Assembly: GCA_015680685.1 (NCBI GenBank) | Contig: MNCI01000556.1 | Coordinates: 1,703,634 to 1,767,633 of the forward strand | DNA from: Gnetum montanum | Taxonomy: Eukaryota; Streptophyta; Gnetopsida; Gnetales; Gnetaceae | Direction: 5' to 3' | DNA length: 64,000 nt | In this document: positions 46,950-58,922 of the stretch, piece by piece | Layout: each line of letters opens with the position of its first letter | Numbering within the stretch: the first letter of the stretch is position 1 | Program-made: the position numbers and the translations under genes | Notes under the pieces: generated by a model | What the model was told of the DNA's origin: nothing | The model's input: only the letters and a program-made list of their open reading frames with translations | The model's database searches: none

Positions 46950-49097
46950 TGCATGATCAGGCGAAACTAGATGCTAAACATAGTATCCATAAGGATCAAG
47001 CTATCAATATGGATACTATTAGCATGGTGATGGCATGGCCCATGATTGCAATTATTGCCACTAGTAATGATAGTGATCTTGCAATTGTGATAAGGCTCCA
47101 CTTGGATAGTATGTTGGGCATAGTTACCATGAGGATAAGATAATTGTTTGGGCATTTCCTTTTGAAAAAAATCATGGGTTAAGTGTGTTTGCTCCCATTT
47201 TTTGTAGATTTACTATGACTAGACAACATCCCTTAGGATGTTTGTATTGGGAAATGGTGCAACCTTTATCATCTATGGAGCTAGTGTTCAAGTACTGAGC
47301 TACTAAAGAAACTTTGTCCTTTTGTTTGAATTCCTTCTTCTTTTTATCTCTACCTCTAGCAAGCACTTGTTCTACTTTCTCCTTCATAATCTTTAGTGTT
47401 GTTGTACATCATTCATCTATTGAATCCCATGTTTTTATTACTTGTGTTGCTATATCGGCAATAGATTTCTAAATTGGTGACATCTCTTTCTTGATGACTT
47501 GATTCAAGGTTTCTTCCTCTTGGTTATCTCAAACCCATGCATCTCTTTTTTAACTTGATGGATCCATGTTGTATTCTTCAACTGATTCCCTTTCTTGAGT
47601 TCTCCTTTTTCTTTTGCCACTTGATTGATGAGTCTTTGAATCCAATGGATAGTTAATTCTCATAGTCTTCCTCAGGCATAAACCCCAAGGGTCTCTCTTG
47701 TTTTGTGTTTTAGCCCATCTATGATGTGCCTTAGTTGTTTCTTTGATGAAAATGCATGGCCTAAGCATCTATGTGATAGTGAATAATATTTTCCCATTGT
47801 TGCATCAAGGGTCTTAAGATTCCCTTATTTTCAATTTTGGATTTACTTCCTTAGGTTCAAAATTCATAAATATGTTTGATATTTTTCATTAAAAATTTTA
47901 GGCATGGTACTCTAGCATTTGATGGATTCAAGTTCTAGTGACCTATACTAGCTTTCTACTTCCTTCACAAGTGTTCGAAGAAATAGCTTTAATTTCTACC
48001 AATCATTGTCTATTTCTTAAAGGGAACAAGCATTGTGGAATGCTCAAAGGTGATGCTGAGGATCAACATTGTAACCTCCTTCAAATCTGGGCATGTTATT
48101 CATATCTATCCATTTAATTTGGTTTTCTCTCACATGCCTAGTTGGTATGTAGACTAATTCCTGAATGTTGATCATGTTCTAGGTTTCCATAAGTGGTTCA
48201 TCATCATGATCAGGTTCATAGGTTCTATGGTAGTGGTGACCCCTTCTATGCCCATTCCTCTTTTGATCCTCTCTTCTATCTCTATGCCTTCTTCTTTCAT
48301 ACTCCTCATTTTCTAAATTAGAATACCTTGAGTATCAGTCATGATGACCATGAACTCTTCTATTTTCCCTATCAAAGTCTCAATACTTATGTTGTCTTCT
48401 ATCATAGTCCTCTAATTATCATGATGAAGTAGAGGTTGTTGTAAAAGAATAATGCTAACTAGTTCTTCCTTCATGACTCTTGTGAGATTCCTTGAAGGAC
48501 TTAGTAGGATCCCTTGGTCTAGAGTCCCACTTGTATCTTGAGTTAGTAGCCTCCCCCTTGTGTGTCTCTACTAGGGTAGAGTGAAGTTAGGCTTTGACAA
48601 GTTCTTCTAGTCTAATGATAGGTGTCTTTTATGGCTCCTCATGGTTCTAGTGGAGTTGTTCCAAAAATGAACTAATTAGCTTTAAGATATTTTGTGATAA
48701 CAAATGTGTTGGCTTGCTTTCCTTTGGTATGAAAATGTTTGACCTCCATAGAAGCATCTCTCTGTATCTACTCCCTTATGGGTTCATAGGGTTTGGTCAT
48801 GTGATGATTCACATGATACCCTTCTCCAATCTAGTCCAAGTGCATTCCTCTTAGAGTAGTTTGTAGCATGTTTAGTGCTGCATGTTTGGGAGGTAGGACT
48901 ATGTTGCCTTGCATGTCTCTCCACCTCATTTTTTTGTCTTGATGAAATATGAAGGTAAATTTTGGATGGTATGGATCAATGTGAGCATAAGTAATATGTG
49001 TCTACATTGGCATTCCTAAGTCTTCTTTATCAACAATTTTGTCACTACACCTTCTCATTTCCTTGGCAAGTGATAGTTGATCATTATGTGAAGCCAT
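46950..49097 (-). pseudogene. Ty3/gypsy gag with long N-terminal extension (decayed)
   Basis: The capsid core begins at MNNMPRFEGGYNVDPQHHL (48103) and continues toward 47,000 with a His/Asn/Tyr-rich tail (YPHGNYAQH, 47,130). The same frame is protein-like far upstream. From ATG at 49097 (MASHNDQLSLAKEMRRCSDK) it passes DPYHPKFTFIFHQDKKMRW, then a strongly charged segment NEEYERRRHRDRREDQKRNG (about 48,320-48,250), and reaches the Met at 48103 with few stops. I therefore place the start at 49097, about 120 bp after the primer site. Internal stops show decay. Confidence 0.72.
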
Positions 49098-49215
49098 GTT
49101 ATCATGTCTTGAAGGTTTCTGTTAAGTGTGCTTTATATTAAGGTTGTGAAGATTAGAGTTAGGTTTTGATACAATGAAATTTGCAAATTTAATTAGTTAG
49201 TATAATATTGACTTA

Positions 49216-49233
49216 TCTCCAATAGTGGTACCA
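49216..49233 (-). other. Primer binding site, tRNA-Asp type
   Basis: The minus strand reads TGGTACCACTATTGGAGA, one base after the LTR end. Compared with the Athila/Tat site complementary to plant tRNA-Asp (TGGCGCCGTTGCCGGGGA) it has 8 differences, all transitions. Confidence 0.7.
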
Positions 49234-49234
49234 A

Positions 49235-50093
49235 TGATAAGTGGTGGAGTATCCAACACCCATCCATATGAGATATGAGTGTTCAAGTGTAATCCTAGTC
49301 AAATTTTGTAGATAAGACAATATGATTATACCAATAATTGATTAGTGTTTTTGATCATTATCTTCCCACATGAGTTAGTAAAATCAATGTGTATGATATT
49401 GATGTTGCATTGGCCATTAAGCTCCTAGTAAACATGAAGTAAAAGTAAAGGTTTCTAAATCTAATTGATAGTAAAACAAATCTAAACTAGCCTATGCAAT
49501 GAATAGTCGGTCCTGATCTTTTGGTCACACCTTAGACTTCATGCAAGTACTATTGGGATTACCAAGTACCTCATAACTAGGTGTATCAAGTGATAATACT
49601 CCTAGGTTACTAAGTAGTTACACTTATGTGTTGGAGATCAATCGTACTCATTCTTCTTAACAACACTAAAAGTAAATTACAAGTAACCATAAACATTAAC
49701 TATGAAAGTAGTTAACAATAAACTAATTATAAACAAAAATAAAACTAAGTGTTGTTGCAATTATGTAGAGTAATCTCAATCTTTATTGCCAATCATGTAA
49801 TGCATGCAAGCACATCACACTCAAATAAAGATTTCACTCAATTACGAAACATCAAACTATGGGCACACACTACTAAGTACTAAATTCAAGAAAAAAAACT
49901 AAAAGAGTTCTATTATTAGGCTATCAAATCTACTACAAATCTGTGTGCCTAAGTGTTGCTTATATAGGCTGGCACACACCCCACGATATTGTTTATGTGA
50001 TAATGTATGCTAAGATATGATAATGTATCTACAAAATTGTAGAGATGATATCGTAACTATGATATCATTACCTCAATATTTTTGGATTTATCA
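49235..50093 (-). repeat. 5' LTR of element E
   Basis: 859 bp, ends TGATAA...TTATCA on either strand. TATA box at 49,961-49,968 (CCTATATA on the minus strand). Homologous to the LTRs of B and C, with its own GATATC-rich upstream part (49,985-50,070). Confidence 0.83.
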
Positions 50094-53000
50094 ACATAAG
50101 ATATATAGTAATATATATTCTTCTCTTTTGTTACAAATGATTTTAGATTTTTATATATAACAAATATTTTAGATTGCATTTGTAGTAGATTCTTAGAATA
50201 AGCAATGAAGTCAAAAAAACAATATTTTTTGCTATAACACAAAGAGTTGAGTAGCCACATCATCTTTATCAAATTTACAAAAAATGTTTTTTAAAAAAAG
50301 GTAAAACAAATACTTAATTTCAATTCTTCTATACTCTTTTACTATCTCTTGACAAAAAGAACATATAAACATGTCACTTTTATCATGAAATCTCATCCAA
50401 ATGAACCACATTAGGATCAAAAGAAAAATTTTCCTATGGTAAATTTTTACTTGTTTTGTACAATCTGAATTGCATGTTTTATTTTTAAAATTTTAAGGAT
50501 GTTTTTTTATCTCAAGATAGATTTGTTGAGATGCATTGATTGTTCTTATGGTATTTTTTAGATTATCGATTGGTTTTTGTGAAGATGCTAAAGAAAATCG
50601 AATTAAGGAAAAGGTTGAAGAAGGTGAGTTCACTTGCTATTTTTTTTCTAAAATCTTTTTCTTTCTAGATTTCTGACCTTATTTTGATTTGAATATTTAT
50701 TATATCATCTCTATGTTACCTCTCATTTTCTATGGCACATACAAATGAAGGTGTTTCTTTTTCTCCTTAAATTTGATATGGGAAATTTCTTATTTTTAAT
50801 CTTGTTTTTTTTTTTTTAGACTATTGTTATGCTACTCAAAAGCTATCAATGCCTATGTTCTAAATGGGAATGTTTAAAATGATTTCTTGATATTCTAATA
50901 TGGTTATATTGCTTCTAGTGTTATGAGATTGGCATATTTTGAATGTTTGATTTAATTTATAGTGCCATCATAATTCTAGCTACAAACATTAAGTGTTTGT
51001 TCATCATAGGCACTGCATCCACAAAGTAGAAATTATGTAGTTGTGAGTAGGAAGGAAGAGATTGATTCACACTGAGTAGGTGTTTCACTTGAATTTTTAA
51101 AATACAAAATATGATTGAAAACTATTTAGGAGATATTTGCAGCTATTTTTTATACTATGCTATATTTTTATGTGTTTTTCATTTTTCAACTACATTTGCT
51201 AGCACTTTTGTTTATTTTGTATGTACACAGAATTGTAAAAGCTAGATTTCAAGTTACTTCCCTTGGGATCTTAGAACAACTGCAAAGCTTATAGTAATAT
51301 GTGTCCTATGAATTAGTTACATTACTTTTTTCACTATAGTGTATGATTCCTCCCAATATTTAGAAATAAATTTGTCATGTTGATTCTTCCCAATATTTCT
51401 AGCTATAAATTTCTGCAATGTTGATTGCTTCTAATATTTACAATTTAAACTTGCTAGGTTTCTTAATCTAGTTTTAGTAATCTAATAGATGATCTAATTC
51501 CTATACATGATTTCAAAATGTACTAAATGTCACAAAATTTAAAAACCAAAATGCACTTAAAGACATGTTGATTATGCCAATTAGTCCTTATGGATAGCAC
51601 CTATCAATCATATTTTCTATCACATATCAAAGATATATTGTAAGTATGTTAGATAATAAATTTTTAAAATATTTATTTTGGATTTTTAACTAAAGAATAT
51701 TGTTCTTAAATTGAAAGTGCACATAGTAGTTTTCATATGATAAAATATAAAATAAATTTGAACTAATATTTTCCTACAAGCCATAATCTTTATAGATAGG
51801 AAAAAAAAGGACAACATCATTGCATGATGAATACAACTATAAATTTTATAATAATATGTACCATATAAATTAGTTACATGACCTTTTATAGCTAGAGTGA
51901 ATACTTCCTTCCAATATTTAGTAATTAATTTTTGCATGCTAAATCCTCCTGATATTTTGAGCTATATGTTTTTACAGTTCCTCCTAATATTTAGAAATGT
52001 GGTCAAACATATTATTGAGTATAACCTACTTTATATGATACTATATCACATAGGGCATCACTTGTATAAATAAAATTATTCATTGATGAACATAAAAAAC
52101 ATTATTAACAATTTGACTTGAATGAAAAGCTACAAGAATTTTATAGTGATTCTTTAAAACAAGAATCTCTAATTTTGCAACAACAAGACACTTTAGTAAG
52201 AAATTTCCAAATGCATAAGATACAACTAGTACACTCTTGACACTTCATGTACCTATAAGCAACCTGATATAATGTTATTGCATATCATGTAATCAAGTTT
52301 GAGCTATCTTGACAAATAACTAATAGAGGAGCTTCTAAAGTAAAAGCAAAAAAATTCATAAGAGAATAGTGAGATTCATGGATTTATTTACAATATTTAA
52401 ACATTCTATTTATAGCTATTCACCCTATAATTTTTTTCAACTTGTCTAGATGTTGTAATTATTATTCAATTCTATTCTCTTTAACAAGTAGGTTACAAAG
52501 AATTATGTGTTCCATGATCATTAAAATTTTATATTTTTAAAATGAAGGAGACTTTTTGAGATTATGCTTGGGCTATAATATTTCAAAATCTAGCAAGTGC
52601 AATTTTTAATCAAGAGAATTTAGAATAGAAAGTTAGGAAGAACCATCCTTTGCTTGGATTCTTTATTATTAAGTTTAAGATTTTGTAAAAGGTGAAACAA
52701 ATAATCTCATGCATCATATTAGCTTTTCTATAAGAGATCACATGAATCAAACTTGTAAAGAAGAAGATACATGTCATGCTAATCATCATGTGAAAAAAAA
52801 AGAGAGTATTTTCTTTATAATTTTGATTTATCTATTTTTCTACTTTAAATATCTAAATTTTTTAAATTATTTATCAATATTTTAAAATTTTATTTATTAT
52901 ATCATTGTAGTTGTTGGTGTTGTTATGGCCCATAAGATAAGATAGTAGTTAAGAAGAAGAATACTAAATCTCAACACAAATCCCACAAAAGAGGATGTCA

Positions 53001-53379
53001 ATATCATTTTATAGTTCAAAGAGTGAAAATAGATACTAGTCTTGCCATTATTTTTTATATGGAAAGAAAACAAGTTAATAAATCTAAAGAAATATGTCAT
53101 TGATTATCTACCACAAATGCAATCAGTCCTACATTACATGCTCCATACTTATCTAAGGAGCTACACCAAGTTATTATAGCCATGTGTTAAAATGTTTTAT
53201 CATGTGATAAAATTTTTAAAATCTATAATTTAAAATTACAAAATAAAAATCCTTCTGATTGAGTACTATGAATCACTTCTAGCAAGGATGAATATTTAAA
53301 TAAAAAAGATATTCCTTGCATATTTGAAATTTTTGTAGGCAAAGAATACAAGTATGATAAAAAAAAGTGAGAACAATGT
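50094..53379. other. No recognisable gene; one internal direct repeat
   Basis: AT-rich. A block of about 140 bp at 51,285-51,420 recurs at 51,840-51,985 (AATATGTGTCCTATGAATTAG against AATATGTACCATATAAATTAG, then CTCCCAATATTTAG-type words). Open frames of 60-80 codons here are hydrophobic low-complexity and not supported as genes. Confidence 0.4.
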
Positions 53380-54180
53380 TCAAAAATGGTTGAAGCTCAT
53401 TTTGAATGTGTTCATTTATTAGTTACTTATTGATTGTAACCCTTTTATTCTTGGTATTCAATTAGTATGGATGAAAGAAAAAATGTTAGAGTTTTGTCAT
53501 CATAATTTATTGGCCATGAATTCAACATTAATACTAATAAGTATGGGGTAAGGTCAATATATCGATTTTTATGAATAAAATTTTTAAAATAAATTTGTAA
53601 TAGTACTAACTTATATTTTTCTATATATAGTATTCACTTTATTCTATCATATATATGAGAATGGTCTTCCAAGTACATGGCTAATATAGTCAACAGATAC
53701 AACAAAAGATATTCAATTATGGCTTCAAGAATTAGTAGAGAAAGCTCATTAATTGAAGGCTAATTGGAAGGTTGCATATATTATGGTAGATGATTTTCTT
53801 ATATAAATTTCAGCAATAATGTAAACTATCATTTGTATATGAACTTGTTAACTTTGTTAATATTTTTTATTTTAGTAAAAAATATTTTTTTAGTAATAAC
53901 ATGTTTTTCGATTTGGTCAATTATGAATTGTCAAGTGTTGTTATGCCTTTTCTATGTGCAACATGCTTGGCTATAAAACTTGGGAAATAATCTTAAGAAT
54001 AAATCTAATTTTAAAAGTATGAACACTATAATTCGTTATATTGTGCATAGATGTAAGAATGATAGTGAAGTGAAAATAAACTATGTTATTTTTTGAAGAT
54101 TTCAAAGAGGAAGAAACGTTTTTATAATATTTTGAAAGAACATGGCTTCTTAATTAAAAATATTGCAAGTCATTTTAGTA
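53380..54180 (+). pseudogene. MULE/SWIM-type transposase or transposase-derived gene (decayed)
   Basis: Plus-strand pieces in family order: LGIQLVWMKEKMLEFCHHNL and LAMNST (first catalytic-Asp region, D replaced by N), ENGLPSTWLI, STDTTKDIQLWLQELVEKAH, NWKVAYIMVDDF (second Asp retained), then QVLLCLFYVQHAWL (family: LLCxWHVxRAWL; His lost) and FERTWLL. This is the MULE transposase core as found in SWIM-type plant proteins. A GT-AG interval (53,548-53,630) interrupts the core and is probably an intron. Frameshifts and stops indicate a pseudogene. No terminal inverted repeats were found, so element versus domesticated gene is undecided. Confidence 0.68.
53548..53630 (+). other. Probable 83-bp intron in the MULE-type gene
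   Basis: Donor GTAAGG follows codons for NKYG-like sequence; acceptor CTATATATAG precedes the continuation toward ENGLPSTWLI. Removing it joins two halves of the domain with normal spacing. Confidence 0.5.
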
Positions 54181-55989
54181 TCATAAAATTTTTTTATTGT
54201 CAATGCATAATAACAAACCTAAGTTTTTAATATATGATTCCCTCAAACGATTTTCTATTTCAAAATAAATTACAAGGCTTATATGTTAGGCTCAAGTCTC
54301 CTTTACATACAAGGCTTAAAATGGTTTCATATAGTCTCTACAAGTTTAACGAAATATTTCTCTCTATATTTTTCATATATACTTATCAAAGGTAGTGACA
54401 CCTAGTTTCTATGTACTATTTTAGGTTAAATATAATTCTTTTATTAACCCAAATTAAATTTTTCTTAGTTTTCTTTCAAATAAGTCAAAATGCTTATAAT
54501 GGCATTACTACTTAATTTCTATATATCCATAACAATTATGTTATTAGGTATGATTTCTTATAGATGTATATTTTTTTTCTTTTACGAAATGACCAAATCA
54601 TATGAAAGCAAACATTTATAGCTATCTTGAGTAAAAATTAACTTTATATTGATTAATTTAATCATATGGTTTATTGAACTTAATAAAAAACCTTGGATCA
54701 ATAAAGTGCAGTGTATGGCTAAAAAATAAAGGAAACGATTGGTTTATGATTAAATGATAGCATTAGAATAAGCTATGCTAATGATCACAATATTATGATA
54801 TAGAGAACTTCATCAACATAAAATATACATAACATGGCCAATGTACACAAATTGACATTACTATGTAGGATATTGATTATATTATAAGAATTTGCACATT
54901 ATCTTTATAATTAATCTATAGTAAAAGTACTTGCATTTCCATAATACAAGTGCGTAATTTTACTTGGCATTACATAACATGGCATTATCAAGTAGACCAT
55001 TGATTTTAATGTAAGAATTTTCATGGAATATTTATAATTGATCTACAACAACAAAACTTACATTTCTACAATACAAGTGCCGAATTTTAGTAAGCATTGA
55101 CACACACTTCAGACTCATTAGTAGCATGTCTTTGGAATATGTAGATGGTTTTCACATGGAAAAGTATAAAAGAGCTTTTTCTAAATAACCTTTTGCTAGT
55201 AATCAAAGTTGGAAGATACATTATCATAATTCTTAAATACCTTAAATCTATTGAATTCCATAGAGATTACAAGAATAGCCCTACTTATTTTCACATCACA
55301 AGTTAATGGGGCATAGCTCACCTTGTTAGAGTCAGTCTTCTAATATGGCTTAAAGACATTAAGCTTTAGTTTATTGTTAATGATACTTCATAAAAATCCA
55401 CCTTGGTAAAGTAGATTCAGATTGAATAAAACAAGTGAAAAGTTACCGAAGGCACATTTTTCTTTTGATCTTAATTTTTTTCATTTTGTATGAGATTTCA
55501 TAATTAAAACTGACATGATTATGTGTTTTTTTTTTTCAATTCATAGTAGAGGAGTATGGAAGAATTGAAATTAATTATATTTTTTAACCTTCATTTTAAA
55601 AACATTTTTCATAAACCTGAAAAAGATGATGTGGTCCCTCCCAACGAAGAATATCATTTTTTCCACTTCACTACTTACTTTAAGCATCTGTTACAAATGC
55701 AATCTAAAATATAAAAACCTAAAATAATCCTTGATAAAAGAAAAGAGGGTATATTATTGTAGGAAAAATATCTCTTATGTACAAATTATTCAATGCTTTA
55801 TCTGTGTGAAAGGTAAATCAATGTTTTAAAGAAATTTAAATTGAAGTGGAAAATGTTATTAATGCTAATTTTATTGACATGGTATGGAATGATTGGAAAC
55901 TAGAAAATCACACATAGGTACAATGTGTGTGAGGTTGTTGATTTGTTGAGTTGGAAATGGATGCACTAATACCATTGTTTGGTGAGACA
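54181..55989. other. No recognisable gene
   Basis: AT-rich sequence. It contains an imperfect tandem duplication at 54,829-55,083 and otherwise no frame or element edge that I can support. Confidence 0.4.
54829..55083. repeat. Imperfect tandem duplication, about 130-145 bp unit
   Basis: ACATAACATGG begins both halves (54,829 and 54,972). ATATTGATTATATTATAAGAA and its counterpart CCATTGATTTTAATGTAAGAA follow, and both halves end with ATACAAGTGC-GAATTTTA. Confidence 0.6.
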
Positions 55990-56465
55990 AAAGTTTTTCC
56001 AAATACTAACTCATGTCAAGCCATGACTGATGGTCAAGTCATGGTATTGCACATTCTCATACCATGAGTCCACCATGATGCATGATATCGTTGAGATTAG
56101 TTTTTCTCATACCACAACTCATAGTCAACTTACGATAAAGTCATGTTGTCAACCATGACTCATGGTTATAAAATTATTAACTATGACCCATGATCGCTTT
56201 GTGGTTCAGAACTCTCTTAAGGAAATTTCATCATGAGTCATGGTGATCTCATGATGTAATAATCACAATTGATAGTTTACTCATTGTGAATACTCAAATA
56301 AGGTAAATTTACCATAACTCATGATGAAGTTGTAAAATAGAAACCATGACTCATGGTGAAGTTATAGTATCCTAAACAAATCTTTATCTTTGTTTTTAGC
56401 TAAACCATGACTTGTGCTATAATACCATAACTTGTGATATCCTAGACCATGACTCATGGTCAACA
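55990..56465. repeat. Array of near-palindromic ACCATGACTCATGGT words
   Basis: Perfect or nearly perfect copies at 56,152-56,167, 56,231-56,245 (opposite strand form), 56,342-56,357 and 56,446-56,460, with many degraded ones between (for example 56,021, 56,060, 56,404, 56,424). Spacing is irregular, about 75-110 bp between the good copies. It borders Copia remnant 2. Confidence 0.65.
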
Positions 56466-56469
56466 AAAA

Positions 56470-57000
56470 TCATAATTTTGATAGATCTAGAAGTTTTCAG
56501 TTAGAAACATTCATCAAGCAATCTGATACTTTCAACACATGGTGTGAGTTACGATGGCCCATTTANCAAATTCTCCAAATTTCCTTGGCTGTTTTACATC
56601 CTACTACCTTATTAAATCCAGATTTATTCAATGCACAATAGAAATAATTTTTTCTTTTACATCAAACATGAACTTATCCTCTTCTTCTTAAGAACATTTG
56701 TTGCAAGGCTTGATGCTGCCAGGCCATTAACAAGTGACATGTAGCCTTCTAAAATTGACTCCCATACTCCAAACTTCATAGATTCGAAGAATCCTTGCAT
56801 CTTGTCTTTCTAATAGATGAAGTCGAATCCATAAATTTCCAATTTAACTATGTGTCTTAAGGGTAAATATTGTTTAAAAATAGAACATTTAGTTTCAACA
56901 CCACCCAACCTTTATAATGACTATATATACCTCAAATGAAATGTTAGCCTAATAATATGATTTTTGATTTGAAAATTCCAAATTATAAATTTAATTTTGA
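56470..57000 (-). pseudogene. Copia gag fragment (decayed)
   Basis: Minus strand: DKMQGFFESMKFGVWESILE (about 56,805-56,745), matching the Copia gag pattern WKxxMxxFLESIDxxVWxxI. Then, in another frame, NKVVGCKTAKEIWRIL (about 56,620-56,570), matching the C-TAKE-WDxL motif. Frameshifted between these parts, with one undetermined base at 56,566. Confidence 0.75.
56566..56566. other. Ambiguous base (n) in the assembly
   Basis: Single undetermined base inside the decayed Copia gag. Confidence 0.99.
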
Positions 57001-57155
57001 TTGTTAATTCATGTACCCTTTTAGTGATCATGAACACTAAGTTAATTTGTATAACCACTCAAATGGAAACAATGATCCTTTTTAAATAATGTCAACAGGC
57101 TTTGTGTAAGATTTCCCCTTTATTATTCACTCTTGATGATGATAGAAGAGTACTA

Positions 57156-57168
57156 GGCTCTAATACTA
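57156..57168 (-). other. Primer binding site of Copia remnant 2
   Basis: The minus strand reads TAGTATTAGAGCC, two transitions from TGGTATCAGAGCC (initiator tRNA-Met), two bases after the LTR end. Confidence 0.78.
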
Positions 57169-57170
57169 GT

Positions 57171-58379
57171 TGTGGATAGTTGAACTTAGAAGGGGAGGGG
57201 GATACATAAGTTCCCTAAATTAAAAATTTTTAACAAAAAAGCATAGACATCAAATTTAACATGGTTTGCCAACTTGGGTAGTCCACACTCAGAGGGTAGA
57301 TTGCTAGCACACCTCCAACTTTGTTGCTCTCAAAATGTTGTTAAACGATTCACATCCTGTATAGTCTTCAAGCTTTACTCTAGAGTGTTGTTTTGCAATG
57401 CCAATCACTCAACCCAACAAGGTCCCATCAAGCTTGGAAATGTGATTTCAAGGTTTCAACAACTTTTACAATCTTGAGCTCCACATCATAGTGTTGTACC
57501 ATAGCACCAACAACTCAATCCCACAGCATCCCAACAAGCTCAAGTAAGATGTCTTCTTACAAGAATCACATCAACCTTGTATGATAACAAGGGAGAAAAA
57601 TTACAAGGGATAAATGCAACTTAGTTTTTTTATCCTTCTATGTTTAGATACAGCACACTTTACAATACCAAAATGATAATACAATCACGAGAAATAGAGA
57701 ATTCAGTGATTACAAATGACTGTAAAATGATTACATAACAAGCTTGAACATTTTCCAATGCACATGAAGCCTTCTTATAACTATTGTGATACTACATCCA
57801 TCTCAGAACTTATGCAACAACTAGCAAACCATCATTAACGATCCTGGGAGATGTCTTACTCATGCCTGAGATGTCTCTCTAAAATTACCTTCCATTCTAG
57901 AAGGACATCTTTATTTAGTGAAAAATTTCTTTCTAAAATCTCAATTGTAGGAGACATCTATATCTTGTGAAAGATATCTTTCTAAACTTGGTATGCATTT
58001 TAGTGAAAAATTTCTTTCTAAAATCTCAATTGTAGGAGACATCTATATCTTTTGAAAGATATCTTTCTAAACTTAGTATGCATTCTATAAAGATGTCTTT
58101 GCTTGGTGGAAGATGTGTTTGCCTGATAAAAGATGTTTACTATTTCTTAAAGATGTCTTTGCCTAAAAGCACTCCAATTCTACCAAGACATCTGTTGTTT
58201 CTTATAGACATCTTTTTTCAAATTTCTTCATCCTTTAAATTCATCATTCCTTGTCCATAGCCTTTCTCAATCCAAGTTCTTATCTTGTAGGCACAACAAT
58301 CACATAGACATGCAAACAAACTTATCTTTCACTTTTCTTAACATTTTAACATATCAAAACCAAAAGGTCCATAGGCACA
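57171..58379 (-). repeat. Probable 5' LTR of Copia remnant 2
   Basis: On the minus strand it runs from TGTGCCTATGG to CTATCCACA, giving TGTG/CACA ends; 1,209 bp. The inner end is fixed by the primer site. The outer end is inferred from the terminal bases and from unrelated sequence beyond 58,390. It contains an 85-bp tandem duplication. Confidence 0.6.
57916..58085. repeat. 85-bp tandem duplication inside the Copia LTR
   Basis: TAGTGAAAAATTTC begins both units (57,916 and 58,001). The two differ at only a few positions (for example ATCTTGTGAAAG against ATCTTTTGAAAG). Related AGATGTCTTTG words follow to 58,215. Confidence 0.85.
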
Positions 58380-58392
58380 AGTTGTGAAAAAA

Positions 58393-58922
58393 ATAAAGAT
58401 TGAGACTATTTTCCATCATTGCAACATCACTTAGTTTTCTTAATTTTTACTTAGCATAATGTTTACTATTTCACTAGTTTAATATTTTACTTTCCCAAGC
58501 ACTTTACTTTTAGTTGTTAATAGTAAGTAGAATGGATATGATTGATTTCAAGTGGTAAGTGTGATCATTTGGTAATCCAAGCAGTATTATCACTTTGTCT
58601 GCCTAGCAACGTAATACTTGGTAACCCCAATGACGATTACATGAGCCCAAGACATGTCTAGTAAACTAGGAATGCTTATCCATTATGATAGGCTAAGATA
58701 GGTCAATGTTTCCTAAATTAGTTAGACTTAGATATTTTTCACCATGATTATTATAAGGAGTAAATTGGGCCAATCACCATCATTTAACATACACCTCACT
58801 ACAAGCTAAACTTAGACTTCTATAGCTTGAAGTGGAAAGATAGCGATCATGAGGTTAACTCAATTACTAGCATATCAACATTGTTTTTATATATAGATTA
58901 CAATCGAGTCACGTGTGAACAC
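58393..58922 (+). repeat. Athila-type LTR fragment in plus orientation
   Basis: Reverse complement of the LTR family: the stretch AGAATGGATATGATTGATTT, then TGTGATCATTTGGTAA, TGCCTAGCAA and ATTACTAGCATA, matches the complement of 11,420-10,880 in element B. It starts downstream of the TATA region and lacks about the last 50 bp of the LTR. It runs directly into the protease gene; GTGTTCAC at the junction occurs in both. Confidence 0.75.

Larger units (their letters stand above)
45557..50093 (-). mobile_element. Athila/Tat-like Ty3/gypsy element E (5' LTR to RNase H)
   Basis: On the minus strand: 5' LTR (50093-49235), primer site (49233-49216), gag (from 49097), RT and RNase H (about 46,710-45,680), then the 24-bp repeat. 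Integrase, extra ORF and 3' LTR are absent. It is the only Athila-type copy here with recognisable RT, and it ties the LTR family of A-C to Ty3/gypsy. Decayed by stops, but domain order is intact. Confidence 0.85.
56470..58379 (-). mobile_element. Ty1/copia retrotransposon remnant 2 (5' LTR and gag)
   Basis: On the minus strand: 5' LTR (58379-57171), primer site (57168-57156), then gag to about 56,470, where similarity stops at the ACCATGACTCATGGT array. Protease, integrase, RT and 3' LTR are missing. Confidence 0.75.

Noticed and set aside
58887-58916. Codons TRDSIVIYI as the natural protease continuation
   Set aside because: They derive from LTR sequence and do not match the protease family.
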